A DNA stretch of 64,000 nucleotides from positions 24,659,272 to 24,723,271 of the forward strand of contig NC_081405.1 in assembly GCF_030272615.1 (NCBI RefSeq). The letters are read 5' to 3'. Positions 25,788 through 37,790 of the stretch are shown here, piece by piece (the first letter of the stretch is position 1; the number at the start of each line of letters is the position of its first letter). The stretch is from Cryptomeria japonica (taxonomy: Eukaryota > Streptophyta > Pinopsida > Cupressales > Cupressaceae). Both the position numbers and the translations under genes were made by a program. The notes beneath the pieces were generated by a model. It saw only the letters and a list, made by a program, of their open reading frames with translations, was not told the origin of the DNA and did no database searches.

Positions 25788-28050
25788 ATGCTTGGATCTA
25801 ATATTTTTTTGAATGTTTTGTGAAGTTGCAGATTTTTTTTTTTGTGGAGAAATTGCAGATTTTTCTTCTAAAAGAAATAGTCATAATCAATTGATCACGT
25901 AAAATATTTCATGTAGAATTAAAATAAACAATTTCTGGGTATATTAGATCACATTTTTACCTTTCCATATCATCTTACGGTTTGTGATTTGGATAAATAT
26001 TGAGGAAGTTATGATATTTTTAATTATGCTGCTGTAAATGGTCAAAATTTTCAAAAACAAAATCATGCAATCTTCATCTAAATTAATTTAGCTTGACAAA
26101 TTAATCATGCATTCATGCAAATTTTATCTAGATTAATCTAGGGTGGTAAATTTGAAAAATTTCACATAGATTAATCTAAGAGGACAAAGAATCACAACTT
26201 TTATGGATTAATTTTGATGGTGATTCATTTCTCTTGATTCTCTAACATTGTTGGTAGCTTTGTGGCGAAACGCTTGACAAAGAATTATTTCACAAACTAC
26301 TAATGAATTGTTTGCAGGTTCGCTAGTCAAAGACTAAACAAATTAAACTCCTGACTTGGTGATTTTGTAGGTTGCCTTATACTCCAACTAAACTTTTGTG
26401 TTTGTGGTTCATAATTAGGCACTTAGTATGATTGCTAAGTAGGATGGAATGAACGTGTGTTTTCTTTGATTGTCGAGTTTAGCATTGGAGTAGGAGAGTA
26501 TGCTCTCATCCTTCTTAGGGTGATCAGAAATCCAGATATTCGATACCATTCTCATGGCTCAGATTGTTTGTTACCTTTAGAGGGCCTGCCTTCCCGATCA
26601 TTTGCTTTCTTTTGCAAGCAAGTGACAATCGTGAGAAGGGAACGACCCAAAGTGAGCACAGCCAGGGTACCTTGGCATTCTAACTCACTATAAATAAATA
26701 CCTGATGGGCGAAAGCTTTGAAGGAAGGGTTACGTGGGAATTGTAGTTACTTGGGAAGTGATGACCCTTGAACTCTTTCTCATATCAACATCTAAGTAGG
26801 GCTTCATGGTCTAAATCGTGCTTGCGCGACTACATTTGTTTGGTATCTTGGTGGGCTTAATGTCTCAATCACCTTTGTGTGACACCAAGGAGTAACGCTT
26901 AACAGAAATCCTTACTAAACACCTTATATTTAGAGGCCAAAAATCCTTCTAGTTGCTTGAGAAGGACAAGTTCGGATACTTGGAAGAGATACTAAGTTGC
27001 CATGGGGAGATTTCCATGGGGACTGATGCTTGGCTGCCTTGAGAAGTGAGTGCCATGGAGGGGAGCTTGTGGGGTCAAGCATCTATGTATTCTCCTTGAA
27101 TCTCATAATGAGTCTACCTCTCAAGTACCTACTGTCCTTGCCATCCATAAGAAATGTGTGAATGAGCATGATTGTCTTGAGTCTAAGTTAAAATATCTTG
27201 TCTTCTTTACTTGTCAAAAGTTGAGTTGTGTCTAATTTCAAAAAACAAGACAAATTGATTCAAAACAAGGTTAAACAGAAGAGTATTTCATTCAACAAAG
27301 TTCAAAACACCTTCGTTGTCAAACATTTTCCAAAATCTTGTCTCAACATTCATGTCACTTAGATTTAGGTTCATCCTAGGTTTGCATTTTGCAAATTCAT
27401 TGTCAATTACCAAGGTTAAGTTTCACCTAGGTCATACTCCTTTGCATATCAATAAGGGTCATCCATTTGCATGTGTCCTCTTGCATTAGAGCAATACCAT
27501 TTCATAATTCAACCTTAGGTTTTGTCTTAGATTGACATTGTCATACATTTGCATTTGCATCTTTGTCCTCATAACATTAGGTCTCATTTGCATACCCTAG
27601 GTCTCTTCATCAAGCTTAGGTCATTATCATATCATATTAGAATTGTCCCTTTGCATATAGTCTCAAAAACTAGGTTTTGTCATACTTGAGTAATCCAAAT
27701 CTTTGATAAACCCTAAGTCATTGTTAGGAGGTCTAGACCTTATCAAACCTTTTCTCTTTTTGTCATTATTGTCATTTGGTCAAACCTAGCTTAGTATCCA
27801 AGCATATAGGGGAGACATTGTCATTTTGTCCTTTTGTCACTTGGTCCTTTTGTCCTTTGAGTTCTAGACATCATCTCAATTTCCTAAGGGTCTCTTTTTA
27901 GATTTGCATTCCAAAAAAGTTTGTCAAAATCTTGAAAAACAACCAAAAACATAGATTGCATTCTTGCATTTTCATCTATTTAGTTTGCATTTAGTTGAAT
28001 ATCATACATTATCCTTGAAAAATTCCAAAATATTGCATTCGCATAGTGAC
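25788..28050 (+). other. Long untranslated leader of the nested element
   Basis: No sustained frame. Contains 'tagattaatctagg' words near 26080-26190 and T/C-rich 'cattttgtc' words from 27500 on. The short frames at 26457-26693 and 27050-27235 have no supporting features. Confidence 0.5.
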
Positions 28051-30525
28051 ATGCCTGTTGAGGCAAGGTCAAAGTCTAAAAAGATGGGCAAACCAACGTA
28101 TCAACCCATTGACAACATATCAAATTCACAGTTTCAAACTAGTCAAATAGTACAAATTGAAGGTTTGTCAAACACATAATTACCACCATATGGAATGGTT
28201 CAACTTGGACCACCTCCATTATATGAACTAGTATTTGTACCCATGAAACCAGGACATGGGAGTGTTCCACCAACACCAAGAGGAAATGCACCTTTCGATT
28301 GGAATCAACCAAACCTGCAACATGAAATTCAAACATTACATGAGGAACAAACTCTTTCAAAAGGATTTGGTTTAGATCAAGGCATTCAACAAGAAACAAA
28401 TCAAAACATTTTACCAGATTCTTCATCAGATTCTGATGCTTCTGATGATGTTGATATGTTCCTTCAAGATCCAAAGTTGACAAAAAAGATGGATAAATTC
28501 TTGATCAAGGTCTTTAAGATGTTCCCACAAAAATATCTTGACATGATGAGTAATGTGACCTCCTCAAGTGAGAAAATCAATGTGCAAAAACAACAAGGCG
28601 GTGAGCTGTTAAGTTTCTCTCCACATCCAAAAGAAGAAAATGTGCAACAAGAACCTCAACACACATTGTTGAGTAAGCATGCTTCACGAACTTTGACAGT
28701 GACTATTCCACAAAAGTCAACATTCGAAACAATAAACAATCCATTGTTTAATGCAACACCTTTAACAGCAGATCAAATGATGGCCACACAAATGTTGATG
28801 ACAGGTGTCCCTCAACAAGAAGTGATTCCTCAAATACCTAAAAGTGGATCCAAATCTAAGATGCAAGAAAGCTTTACGACTGGAATGTCTGATCTTACAA
28901 ATGTTCAAATTGCATTTCCTTCATGCCAAGACATTGATCCCTTGTCAGAATCCCCCATGCATATCCAAAGTCCAACCTCATGTCAAGAGGATAATTTAGA
29001 GCATGAAGAAATAAGTCCTAAAGAAAATCAAGATCAAGATCCTGAAACCTTATCATCCCATCCAATTGTTGAATAGGATCCCATTTCCCCAGACACTCGC
29101 AATGATTCCATTATTCCTGTTCATTCTATCCAAGAACACAATATCCTTTCAAATCCCATTGACATTCCACTTCCTAAGAAAGATGAAGATATCCCTTCCA
29201 TCCTTTCCGATGATCCCATTAAAAGTCAAGAGCAAAGCACCTTTAAAGAGGATTCCAATGATCTTCCTCCTTGTCAAGATCAAATTATTCCTTTAAATCC
29301 TCCACAAGATCCTTTTGTTCCTCCATCTCCTTGTCTTAATGCTCCATATACACTCCAAGATCGCATTTCTTTTCATGATCCCATTATTTCTCCCATTCCA
29401 TCTTTTGAAGAGCCTGTCATTGAACCATGTCCACTACACAATCCTAGTCCCCCTCATAATCCTAATCCCCCTCATGATTCTAACGTGTCAGTGCAAGATG
29501 TTCATGAACCCTTGACATGCATAATGGGTTCTTCCACTTTGGTGCAATCCGATCCACTTCGAGATCTCATTATTTCTCTCATATCATATCCACCTCATAA
29601 TGGACTCGCATCTTCTTCCCAAAGAAAAGAGTATCCTACACATCAAGATATTCATAAAGGCAAAGGAGTAGATCTCCATAAGAAAGAATCCCTTCATGTT
29701 AAATAAAATATTAAGGGTCATGGCCTCAGTGAAATTTCTCAAGACGTTGGTATCTCTCCATCAAAATCAAAACGTACACCTTCCCCATCATACCTTCCAT
29801 CCATCTTAGGTCCTTATATCCCTTTGTCCTCTATGCAAGGTCAGCAAAGGCACACATCCTTGAGTAAATTTCATCCATCCAAAATAAGTCCATTTCATTC
29901 ATATCCATCCATGCATTCCTTTCCCCCTCCAAGCAATTTGGATGCCAAGTATAAAAGTCATAAGTCTAGCAATCCACATGTATTCAAGGATCAACATGTC
30001 CAATATAATCGACATGTCAAAACAAAGAACAAATTGATCTATAAAGAAAAAGAAATATCTAAAAGGCCACAAAGGCCCACTAAGAAAAATAAAGGAAATT
30101 CAAAATCTATATGGGTTCCTAAATCCCTTGTGCAAGCAATGCACTCCAAGGAACCACAAAAGCATGAAAAATCAAAAACAATGTGGATCCCTAAGCGGCT
30201 CCTTGAAGCACAAAAGCCTAAAGAAACATCACAATTGGCATCCAAAGTTGCTATTCCTCCATCCAAACCTTCCAAGTCTATTCCTCCACCACCTTCTTCA
30301 TCCATTTTGGGCCCTTATGTCCCAAAATCCATAGCCCTTCCTTCGTCAAAATCTCAATATCCAAAATACATCTTTCCTCCATCAGTCCATCACCCCTCAA
30401 GGTGTGTGCCAATGTCGATCTTGCCTTCATTTCCATCCATTGAAGCCCAATTCTTCCAATACCCTACCTATTATCCAATACATATTTTCCATCCTTCCAT
30501 CCCTTTGATCCAATCCTTTGCATAA
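28051..30525 (+). pseudogene. 825-codon Pro/Ser/Gln-rich gag-like frame with three in-frame stops
   Basis: A single reading frame runs from the ATG at 28051 to the TAA at 30525. It is interrupted only by stops at 28177, 29074 and 29704 (codons 43, 342 and 552), with no frameshift. Residues 43-340 are acidic and Gln/Ser-rich; 343-550 are dominated by 'DPI', 'PP' and 'SNP' words; 592-825 are Lys/Ser/Pro-rich and basic, with the repeated 'K(S/T)(I/M)W(V/I)PK(S/R)L' motif (about residues 686-716). I see no capsid fold signature (no W-x-x-F pattern of Retrotrans_gag) and no zinc knuckle. By position it should be the element's gag or an accessory protein. The lack of frameshifts over 2.5 kb suggests the frame was intact recently. 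Confidence 0.75.
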
Positions 30526-32538
30526 ATCCTCGCCTTAGTTTCATCTTATTTTCCATGTCCTTATCCTACCAACGTCTTTGAGCATGCTTTTAAAGGTCAT
30601 GGTCCATTTTTTCCAAGGCTACTATCCAAACAAAAAGATGTTTGAGTCCTTCTTTCATCCCCTATCATGTGTCCATTTTCGACAAAAATGTCAAAATACA
30701 AAAAAAAATTGAAAAAAAAAAAAAAGACAAGAGAAAAAAAAGTAGAGCAAAAATAATTCATCCACTGGTGAAAACCTGGCAAACAAGCGCCTTGGGAAAG
30801 TACTGTGATGAAAACCTGGCAAATAGGCATCATGTGTAATCTATGAACTTCTTGCACACCGTACTTGGGGGCAGGTTTTATCCTATCATATCCTTTTGTC
30901 CTTCATTGTTCCATTATCCTATCGAACCCCTGTCATTACCCTCCATTATCCTATTGTCCCTCATGTCCAATTTCCCTTTCCACCTTTGATCTTGACAAGG
31001 CTGAGGATCATCATGAGCATCATGCATCTTGTTTGCAGCTTTTAGTTCATCATAGCTTTTGGTCTTTATCCATTTGCTTATTACAACCTTTCATCCATAT
31101 TCCCTATCTTATTGCAACTCTCTGCCACTATCCCTTAGCCAATCCCAACCTTCAGTCCATGTCCCTTATCCATTCTTGGTCTTGCTTATCCTATCCATAT
31201 CTTATCACTATCCATACACTCTTTTTCATTCCTTGATCTTGATCTGACATAAGGACGCAAAATTTAAACATGGTTTCAAAAACCTCTTGACATGTCCCTC
31301 ATGCCATGTTCCTACTTTACATTGTCATATCTAGTCTCTTGTCCCATCACGCAATAGCCCTTGAAAATTGCATCTGCGTTGTCTCCATAATAAAAGGCCT
31401 TTGTCTTCCCTCTATCCACCAACATTTTAGCAAGCCTATTTATTCACCTGTCATATTCCTTTCCTTGCTAGACACTAGGGGCAAAAATCATAAAAAATCA
31501 TAAAAATTGAAAAATGTCCTGAAATAACCATAAAAATTGAAAAAAGTCCTGAAATAACCATAAAAATTGAAAAATGTCCTGAAAAAATCATAAAAAATTG
31601 AAAAAATGTCCTGAAATAAATCCCTAAAAAGTCAAATAAAGTCTTGAAAAAAATGAACAAAAAAATTTCAAAACATTAAAATCCAAAAACAAGCATTTTG
31701 CAATAAATGATCCCTTTGAGCATAGACAGATCGTTGAGCATCCCTCCAACGACACACAATCACACATTGTACTTTAATGAAATCACGCATAAACAGATGA
31801 ACTTTTTCAATCAAACCAGACATTCAAACTAATCAAAATTGTCTTATCAATCGAACATCAACATCAAAATCATTCGTCCTTGGCACATTATTATAAGTCT
31901 TACACAGGGTGTGGTATACTCGAAACCAGACTGTGTCCTGTCTTAAACGGGGTACCGCATGTCCTGAAACTAGACAACATGATCATCCTATCGACACTTT
32001 CAACTTTTGACAATGAAGATCAAGATGTTTGTTTGACTTGTTGGAATTAGTGAGTCTTATCATTTATTGATTTATCTTTGATCATGTTCCTATGTTGCTC
32101 GATGATGTCATTGAGTGATTTAGAGTGACCGGGATGGTTCATGGTCCCTTTCTTTTTTGTTGTGATTGTTGTTTGTCTACAATGTGTCTGTCTTTTGCAA
32201 AAAGGGGTTGCGTTCCAGCTTTGGCCTTCATTGCCATGATGCTCTGCATCCGCTTTGCTACTTTAAATAAAGGTTCTCACCTACTTATGTGCATTTGTGA
32301 AAGCAAGTTTTCCTTCATCTCTAACTATCCTTTGTCTAATTTCTGCTTACTAACATGTCTTCCATCAGTCTTGGCAGTCTGTTTGCTCCTATCGTCTTCT
32401 GTCATTCTTATCGATCACTTGGCCTCTTTTCTGGATTTTTCCGGCCAATTCCTCGAGGGGGCATGCATATGTCATTGTCATTGTCTGGGGCATTTTCATT
32501 ATTATTCTTTGAAACAACGCTTAGAATCACATTGTCTC
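30526..32538 (+). other. Non-coding 3' interior of the nested element
   Basis: C/T-rich with an A-rich stretch at 30690-30745 and a duplicated 'gaaaacctggcaaa(c/t)a' near 30770 and 30810. No convincing frame. The frame at 32125-32565 runs into the LTR and lacks family likeness. Confidence 0.5.
31500..31620. repeat. Tandem array, ~31-bp unit, four copies
   Basis: Units read 'cataaaaattgaaaaa(t/a)gtcctgaaataac' with small changes, inside the nested element's 3' interior. Confidence 0.85.
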
Positions 32539-32552
32539 AAAGAGGGGCAAAA
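32539..32552 (+). other. Polypurine tract of the nested element
   Basis: AAAGAGGGGCAAAA directly before the 3' LTR's TG. Confidence 0.85.
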
Positions 32553-33827
32553 TGTAGACGTCTAAAAATGGTCAACGCTTGCGAAGTCGTATTTTAACAT
32601 TAGCGCATTGCCTTATTTTAGGTTTTTGTGTCGCATTAACATTTCCCCTATGTTACACACTTGATCTTTATCATTTGTGAGCATCAAGTCCTTCTTCTAC
32701 ATTCTTCATTTATCTCGCTCTCGAATTTGGTCTTGTCGATAACAATCTTCAGTCATGATTTTGGTCGATCCTTGTCCTTGCCAATTTTGTCATTTTGCGA
32801 TCGATTCGTCATCGATCCTTGTCCTCTTCAATCATGTCAATTGGCACTTATCAATTTGGTCTCTTTGTCAATCTTGGTCAATTTCTCAACCAATTATAAT
32901 CATTTATCAACATTGGTCCTTTGTCAGTCTGAATCATGATCAAATTGACCCTGCATCAATTATCTTTTGTCAAGACCTAATTGTCATCCTTGCATTTCTA
33001 ATTCATCTTCTAGAGTTTCATGATTTATTCATTTAACCTTGTTTGTCATTTCTCCCTCTAGGTTAAATAGTTTATTTATCCTAAGTCTTCTCATCGCAAT
33101 TAAATGTTCATTTAATTGGCTAACTAATTCATCCCTCTTTGTGAATTAATTAATAAATGAAAAATTGTTAATTAATTCAATTAATTCCTAATTTCATCAA
33201 TTTTCTAATTTTCTAATTTCTAATTCATCTAATTTCAATTTTCTCCTATATTTCTCCTAATTTCATGGGAATGACATAGCAAATTTGTCATAGTTTGTCA
33301 TAATTGTCAATCAATAAATTTTGACATAGAAATTTGTCATAATTTTGTCAAAATTATCAATCAATCAATTTTGCATAGAAAGTGCAAATTTGTCATAATT
33401 TGTCATGTTTGTCATTCTTGATTTGCAATTTCCATTCGAATCAAATTCATGCTAATCTTGTATTTTCTCCAATTTATCTATAAATTGGATGAATTTCTTC
33501 AATCAAGGTCCCTGATCCCTGGTCGAATCAATCATGCTTCTAGTACCCTTATGCTGTCATCTTGTCTTGACAATCTTCCTTTCACATTATGCTTATGCAC
33601 TTGAAGGTGAGATCCACAAAACAAAAGCAATTTGAAGGAGAAAGAAGGACAATGGAGCCACATGAAGGAGACATCTGCATTTGGTTTGCTTAGATTTCAT
33701 ATTGAATGTCTTGTTTTCATGCTTTAATTGAATGTTTTTAGGATTGTTATCACTGCATTTTAGTTTTCGTGATTGAACTAGGCTAATGTTTATATTTGCT
33801 TTGATGATTTCCAGATTCCTATCTACA
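32553..33827 (+). repeat. 3' LTR of the nested element
   Basis: Same length as the 5' LTR, TG...CA ends, followed by the CTACT target repeat. Confidence 0.93.
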
Positions 33828-33832
33828 CTACT

Positions 33833-35300
33833 TAACAAGAAATAACATCATGATACCAAAAGGATATTGTAGAGGAAGTAGATAAATCTCCAAGCCAAGG
33901 AAGCTTTCCCCCAAGCTGAAGACCTACAAAACAGATGCATTAGATATAAAAACCTGCACAAGAGAACAAGGTTAAAGAATAAGGGAATCCCAAGATAAAA
34001 TAGCACACACACGAAAACACAGAACAACAAAACTATGATCTTGAGTCAGGAAAGTAAAAGAGACCTCTATGTAAAAGGTTGTCTCAGTACCATGCATCAT
34101 CCACAAAATACAAGAAACAATAAATAGAGGAATTCTAAAATGAGGAGAAGAATGCAAGGATCGATCACCTCAAGGAAGAATGCACCCAGAAGTCAGAGAA
34201 GCAATCAATGCCGAAGAGATAGTACATTTCCCAAACACTAGCTTGATGCATCACTAGTGGTCATGCATATATGATGATGGTAAAAAAAGATAGATCTAGC
34301 AAGTTGTGTCATGCCAGATGACCAAAGATAAGTAGCACCAACCTCACTCTGAAGGAAGGCCACTACCAAAAGATAAGTAGCACCAACCTTTCTTTGAAGG
34401 AAGGCCACTACCAAAAGAGAAGATAGTTGTGATAGGGAGGCATATTTTCATTGATCAGATGAGGTTGCCCCTAGCGAGATGAAGCTAAGATTGGAAATAG
34501 ATATTGTTACTTGATACATCACAAGCACGTTAGTTGCAAACAAACATGTTGGATGATAAGATTAAGGATAGAGATAGAAGATAAATAAGAAATCGTAACA
34601 GAAATGAGCCTTGCTTTAGAGAAAAGCACCTTCTTGTGAAAAGATACAAGAAAAGCGATTGTCGTTGGTATGAGATATGCCAATATGGATAGCAAAGCAC
34701 ATTATGCTAGATAGCCATATGATAGAGCGATGAGATATGCCAATATGGATAGCCATATGATAGGGCGATGAGATATGCTGGTATGGATAACCATACGATA
34801 GGGGGATGAGATAGATAGATTTTATCGACATGGGTAGTGACACGCTAGATAGCCATGCGATTGGATGATCAAATATCTACATTTGGTAAGTAGTAGATTG
34901 GACCCTACCAAGGCAAACAAAAGAGATAGATCAAATGGTTTGCCCCTCATCTAGGCAAAGAAAATGATAAATACAAAAAGATCAAGTGGTTTGACCCCCA
35001 CCTAGGCAATCCTAAAAAAGAAAAAGATCGAGTGTTTGGCCCCCACCTAGGCAAAAATGAAAAAGAGATAAAAGGATAGTCACCACAGCAGGCAAGAGCT
35101 AGATAGTCACCATGATAGGTGAGAGATAGAGACATGATAAGAATGCAAAGCAGGTTGAAATATGAAAAAGAACAAGATAGAGATACACCTCAATGTCATT
35201 TTCTATGCAAAGAAGAACAATGAGGCATATCAATACATGAAAGATCGATGACACTTGATTGATGAAGTTAAGGTGGATAGGGTTGGATGTAAATGCGTTG
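33833..35300. repeat. Tandem-repeat-rich interior of the outer element
   Basis: Three short arrays are visible. A 45-bp unit occurs twice (34326-34415, 'agataagtagcaccaacct...'). A 38-bp unit is found at 34727, 34765 and about 34803 ('gcgatgagatatgc...'). A 45-51-bp unit occurs three times (about 34937, 34988 and 35033, '(g/t)gtttg(a/g/c)cccc..ctaggcaa'). No gene. Confidence 0.7.
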
Positions 35301-36602
35301 ATGGATCATATTCATGAAGATTCGTTGAATATTACATTCTATCCACATGAACTCTCATCTCTCGAAGTAATAAATCAAGCAAGTTCATTAATGATAATCA
35401 TTTATGTTAACGGTGTCGCCTTTAGACACTCTCATTGATATTGGTTCAACACTCAATCTTTGTACTCTGGATCTATTTCCCAAAATCAAAGTGGATTCTA
35501 AGTCTCTTGCTGCATCTTCTATTTTCATCCATGGTTTTGATAATACTAGTAAAATGACTTTGGGCAATGTTATTTTTCCTATAAAGGTTGGACCAGTTAC
35601 TATTCCAACCCAGGTGCATGTTATGCCAAGACCTTTATCATATAATCTTCTCTTGGGTAGACCTTGGATTCATGCTTTAGGAGTGGTAGTTCTACCCTTC
35701 ATGGTTCTATTAAGTTCGTTGCTAACAATCAAGTAGTTACAATCAAGGCTGATCATGAAGCTATGCACTTATGTTAAATTACAATAGCTGGTCATGCCTC
35801 AGTTACACCTACCTTTCAAAATTATATTATGTCCTTATCTTCTAATATACCGACAACTATTCCCATGTACCCTCCTAAAGAGGAAACCCATGAGAAGGTT
35901 GTCCCTAAAGAAGATCCTCCTAAACTAGAAAGTCCTAAGTCTACTCCTTCTTCTCAACCAAATGCATTTCTTCGTGATGATTGGCGTACCTTATACTTTA
36001 CAAGATCCTTCATTGCAGAATATAAAGTCAACCCTATCCACCTTAACTTTCCAAAAGTATCATTCACACCCACTAGCAAAGATGATTATTCTTCTGTATA
36101 GCAAGATCATGTGAACACCATTGGCTACACCATTAAAGGTGATCCTCCCCCTTTAGAGGAGTTGCAATCACGTTATGGTCTAGGATTCAATATTGCTTCC
36201 AAGTATGGATACAAAGGAGATGGTACTGGGCACATGGGTCAAGGTGTTAAGGTTCCTTTGGAGCTGAAGATACATTCATTTACAATGGGTTTAGGTTACA
36301 AGCCCAATCCATCTTCATCTCGTCCTCCATCATCTATTATCTTTGTATATCCTTCTTGTGAGCTGTCAAACTCTTCTCCCCAAGAGAAAGGGTTGCTTCC
36401 TACTCCTCTTCGTTTATATAAGCAAGAATGTTTCTTGTTGTGGCTTCTCAAAGCTTGCTTGATTACTCTTCCTCCTACACATAATAAGTTTCCTAAGGAT
36501 GATTCTTTCTGTGCATACCATCAAATGCTTGTCCATTCCACTAGTGAATGTAAGGCCTTCTATCTAACCCTCTTCAATTTACCACATCCCCTATTTGTTT
36601 AA
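35300..36602 (+). pseudogene. Gypsy polyprotein fragment: retropepsin, G-patch, zinc-finger-like end
   Basis: 35404-35736 is an aspartic protease of the clan found in gypsy elements. 'LDTLIDIGSTLN' holds the catalytic D-x-G (G-S-T rather than D-T/S-G at the usual position), and 'LSYNLLLGRPWIH' is the matching C-terminal hallmark. Its upstream part runs in another frame before 35404. A second frameshift near 35690 leads to the frame 35829-36602, broken by a TAG at 36099. That frame carries a G-patch-like segment ('YGLGFNIASKYGYKGDGTGHMGQG') and ends with a C-x2-H...H-x4-C knot ('CAYHQMLVHSTSEC'). It stops as the sequence enters an LTR piece at 36583. It points opposite to the element's gag, so this segment is inverted. 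Confidence 0.75.
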
Positions 36603-36760
36603 TCATTTTATCATTCTAGTTATTTATCTTTTGATCTATCTATCTATCTAGGTTGTCCATGGAGGTGGAAACACCAAAAATGAGAGTCTGACTGAGGCAG
36701 ACTCCAAAACATAACCCCCAATATTTCCTTCTTTCTTGTGTGCAGGTTTATAATCATAGT
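36583..36760 (+). repeat. Inverted fragment of the outer element's own LTR
   Basis: This ~175-base piece is the reverse complement of about 38190-38365 inside the right LTR. Landmarks are 'cacatcccctattt', the (gatc)tatctatctatctagg block, 'ccaaaaatgag', 'gaggcagactccaaaaca' and 'gtttataatcatag'. It sits exactly between the inverted protease segment and the gag segment. Confidence 0.85.
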
Positions 36761-37606
36761 TAAATCCAAAGGCCTAGTAGAAGAAGGAAATGAGATCTTT
36801 TGAAGAGCTTACTCTAGCATACCTTGATAAACTAGAGCAGTTTGAAGCAAATCCCAAAGTGAGATCTTAGCACGAGTAACACGAAGTTGCTCAATGAGAC
36901 TATAATCACTAGATTGCTTATCTGAAGGCTTAGGTACTTGAGGAAGATCTAGTTGAGAAGGTGGTAAAGAAGTATTAGAGTGATCATCATTTTTCTTATT
37001 TCTATGAATATTATAAGTATGAGATACCATTCTATAAGAAGGAGCCTTATACTTTTTTTATCTCATTAAAATATCTATTGAGTCATTTTCAAAAGGAACA
37101 CCATGAATAGATCTTACCTTCTTTGGAGAAGGACTAGATGCAGTCACATGAATGATTGGTCTCTTAGGTCTTTTAGGGGAAGTAGAGACATAAATGACAT
37201 TCATAGACTCATTATTATATGTAGAAGATTTAGATGAATGAATTTTCTCAACATCGACCTTTGGAAAATCAGATATGAGTCGAGAATCATGATTCACTAA
37301 TGCATCATCTCTGGAAGAGAGTGCAGTAAAATGAAGAGATGGTAGAGTAATATTAAGAAAGGTGTTAATGATTTCATCCTCTTGTAACAAAATATCCTTT
37401 GAAATAGAAGATATATTACAAGAGGGATCAAAGGCATAGAGTGACATAGGTAGAGCTAAGTCACCATTACAAGCATCAAAAGGAACATCATTGGCACTTT
37501 GAATAAAGCTAGAAACTAAGTTAATAAAAGAAGATAGCATATGAATTTTGAAATTAATAAACTTAAACTTAAGAAATAAAGCATAAACAAGTTGTTTCAA
37601 GGCCAA
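36760..37606 (-). pseudogene. Gypsy gag-like frame of the outer element
   Basis: One minus-strand frame runs from 37606 to 36760 with two in-frame stops (at 37058 and 36809). It is Ser/Pro/Lys-rich in its middle ('SPKRPKRPIIHVTASSPSPKK'). It then has the 'YSLIEQLRVTRAKISLWDLL' segment, typical of plant gypsy polyproteins just before the protease, and stops abruptly at the LTR fragment. The protease that should follow lies beyond the fragment, in reverse. Confidence 0.7.
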
Positions 37607-37770
37607 TGAATCATTAATAAATTGATGGTATGGAATGGGGTTTGGGCCAGCATCTCAAAAATTTTTTTTGGAAGAATGGGAATGATTTAGAATTGTCCCT
37701 TTTTTAACGAGAGGAATGCTAGATGCTTGAAGAAATGATAAAGAATGATTTGAAAATAATATAGAAGTGT

Positions 37771-37787
37771 TCACATTGGGTTCACCA
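37771..37787 (-). other. Primer-binding site of the outer element
   Basis: Minus strand TGGTGAACCCAATGTGA, three bases inside the right LTR, homologous to 25769-25787. Confidence 0.75.
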
Positions 37788-37790
37788 AAA

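Larger units (their letters stand above)
24489..33827 (+). mobile_element. Nested complete LTR element without polymerase, 9.3 kb
   Basis: The two LTRs are each 1275 bases (24489-25763 and 32553-33827), start TGTAGACGTC and end TATCTACA. The target duplication CTACT lies at 24484-24488 and 33828-33832. A primer-binding site follows the first LTR and a polypurine tract precedes the second. The 6.8-kb interior has one long broken frame (28051-30525) and no protease, reverse transcriptase, RNase H or integrase that I can recognise. That makes it a non-autonomous (LARD-like) element, presumably mobilised by a relative with the same primer site. My hand count gives about 40 LTR differences (about 3%), many of them C/T or G/A, so it is younger than the element it entered. 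Confidence 0.93.

Noticed and set aside
31500..31620. Regular 31-bp array as a CRISPR
   Set aside because: Head-to-tail repeats without unique spacers, inside a plant LTR element.
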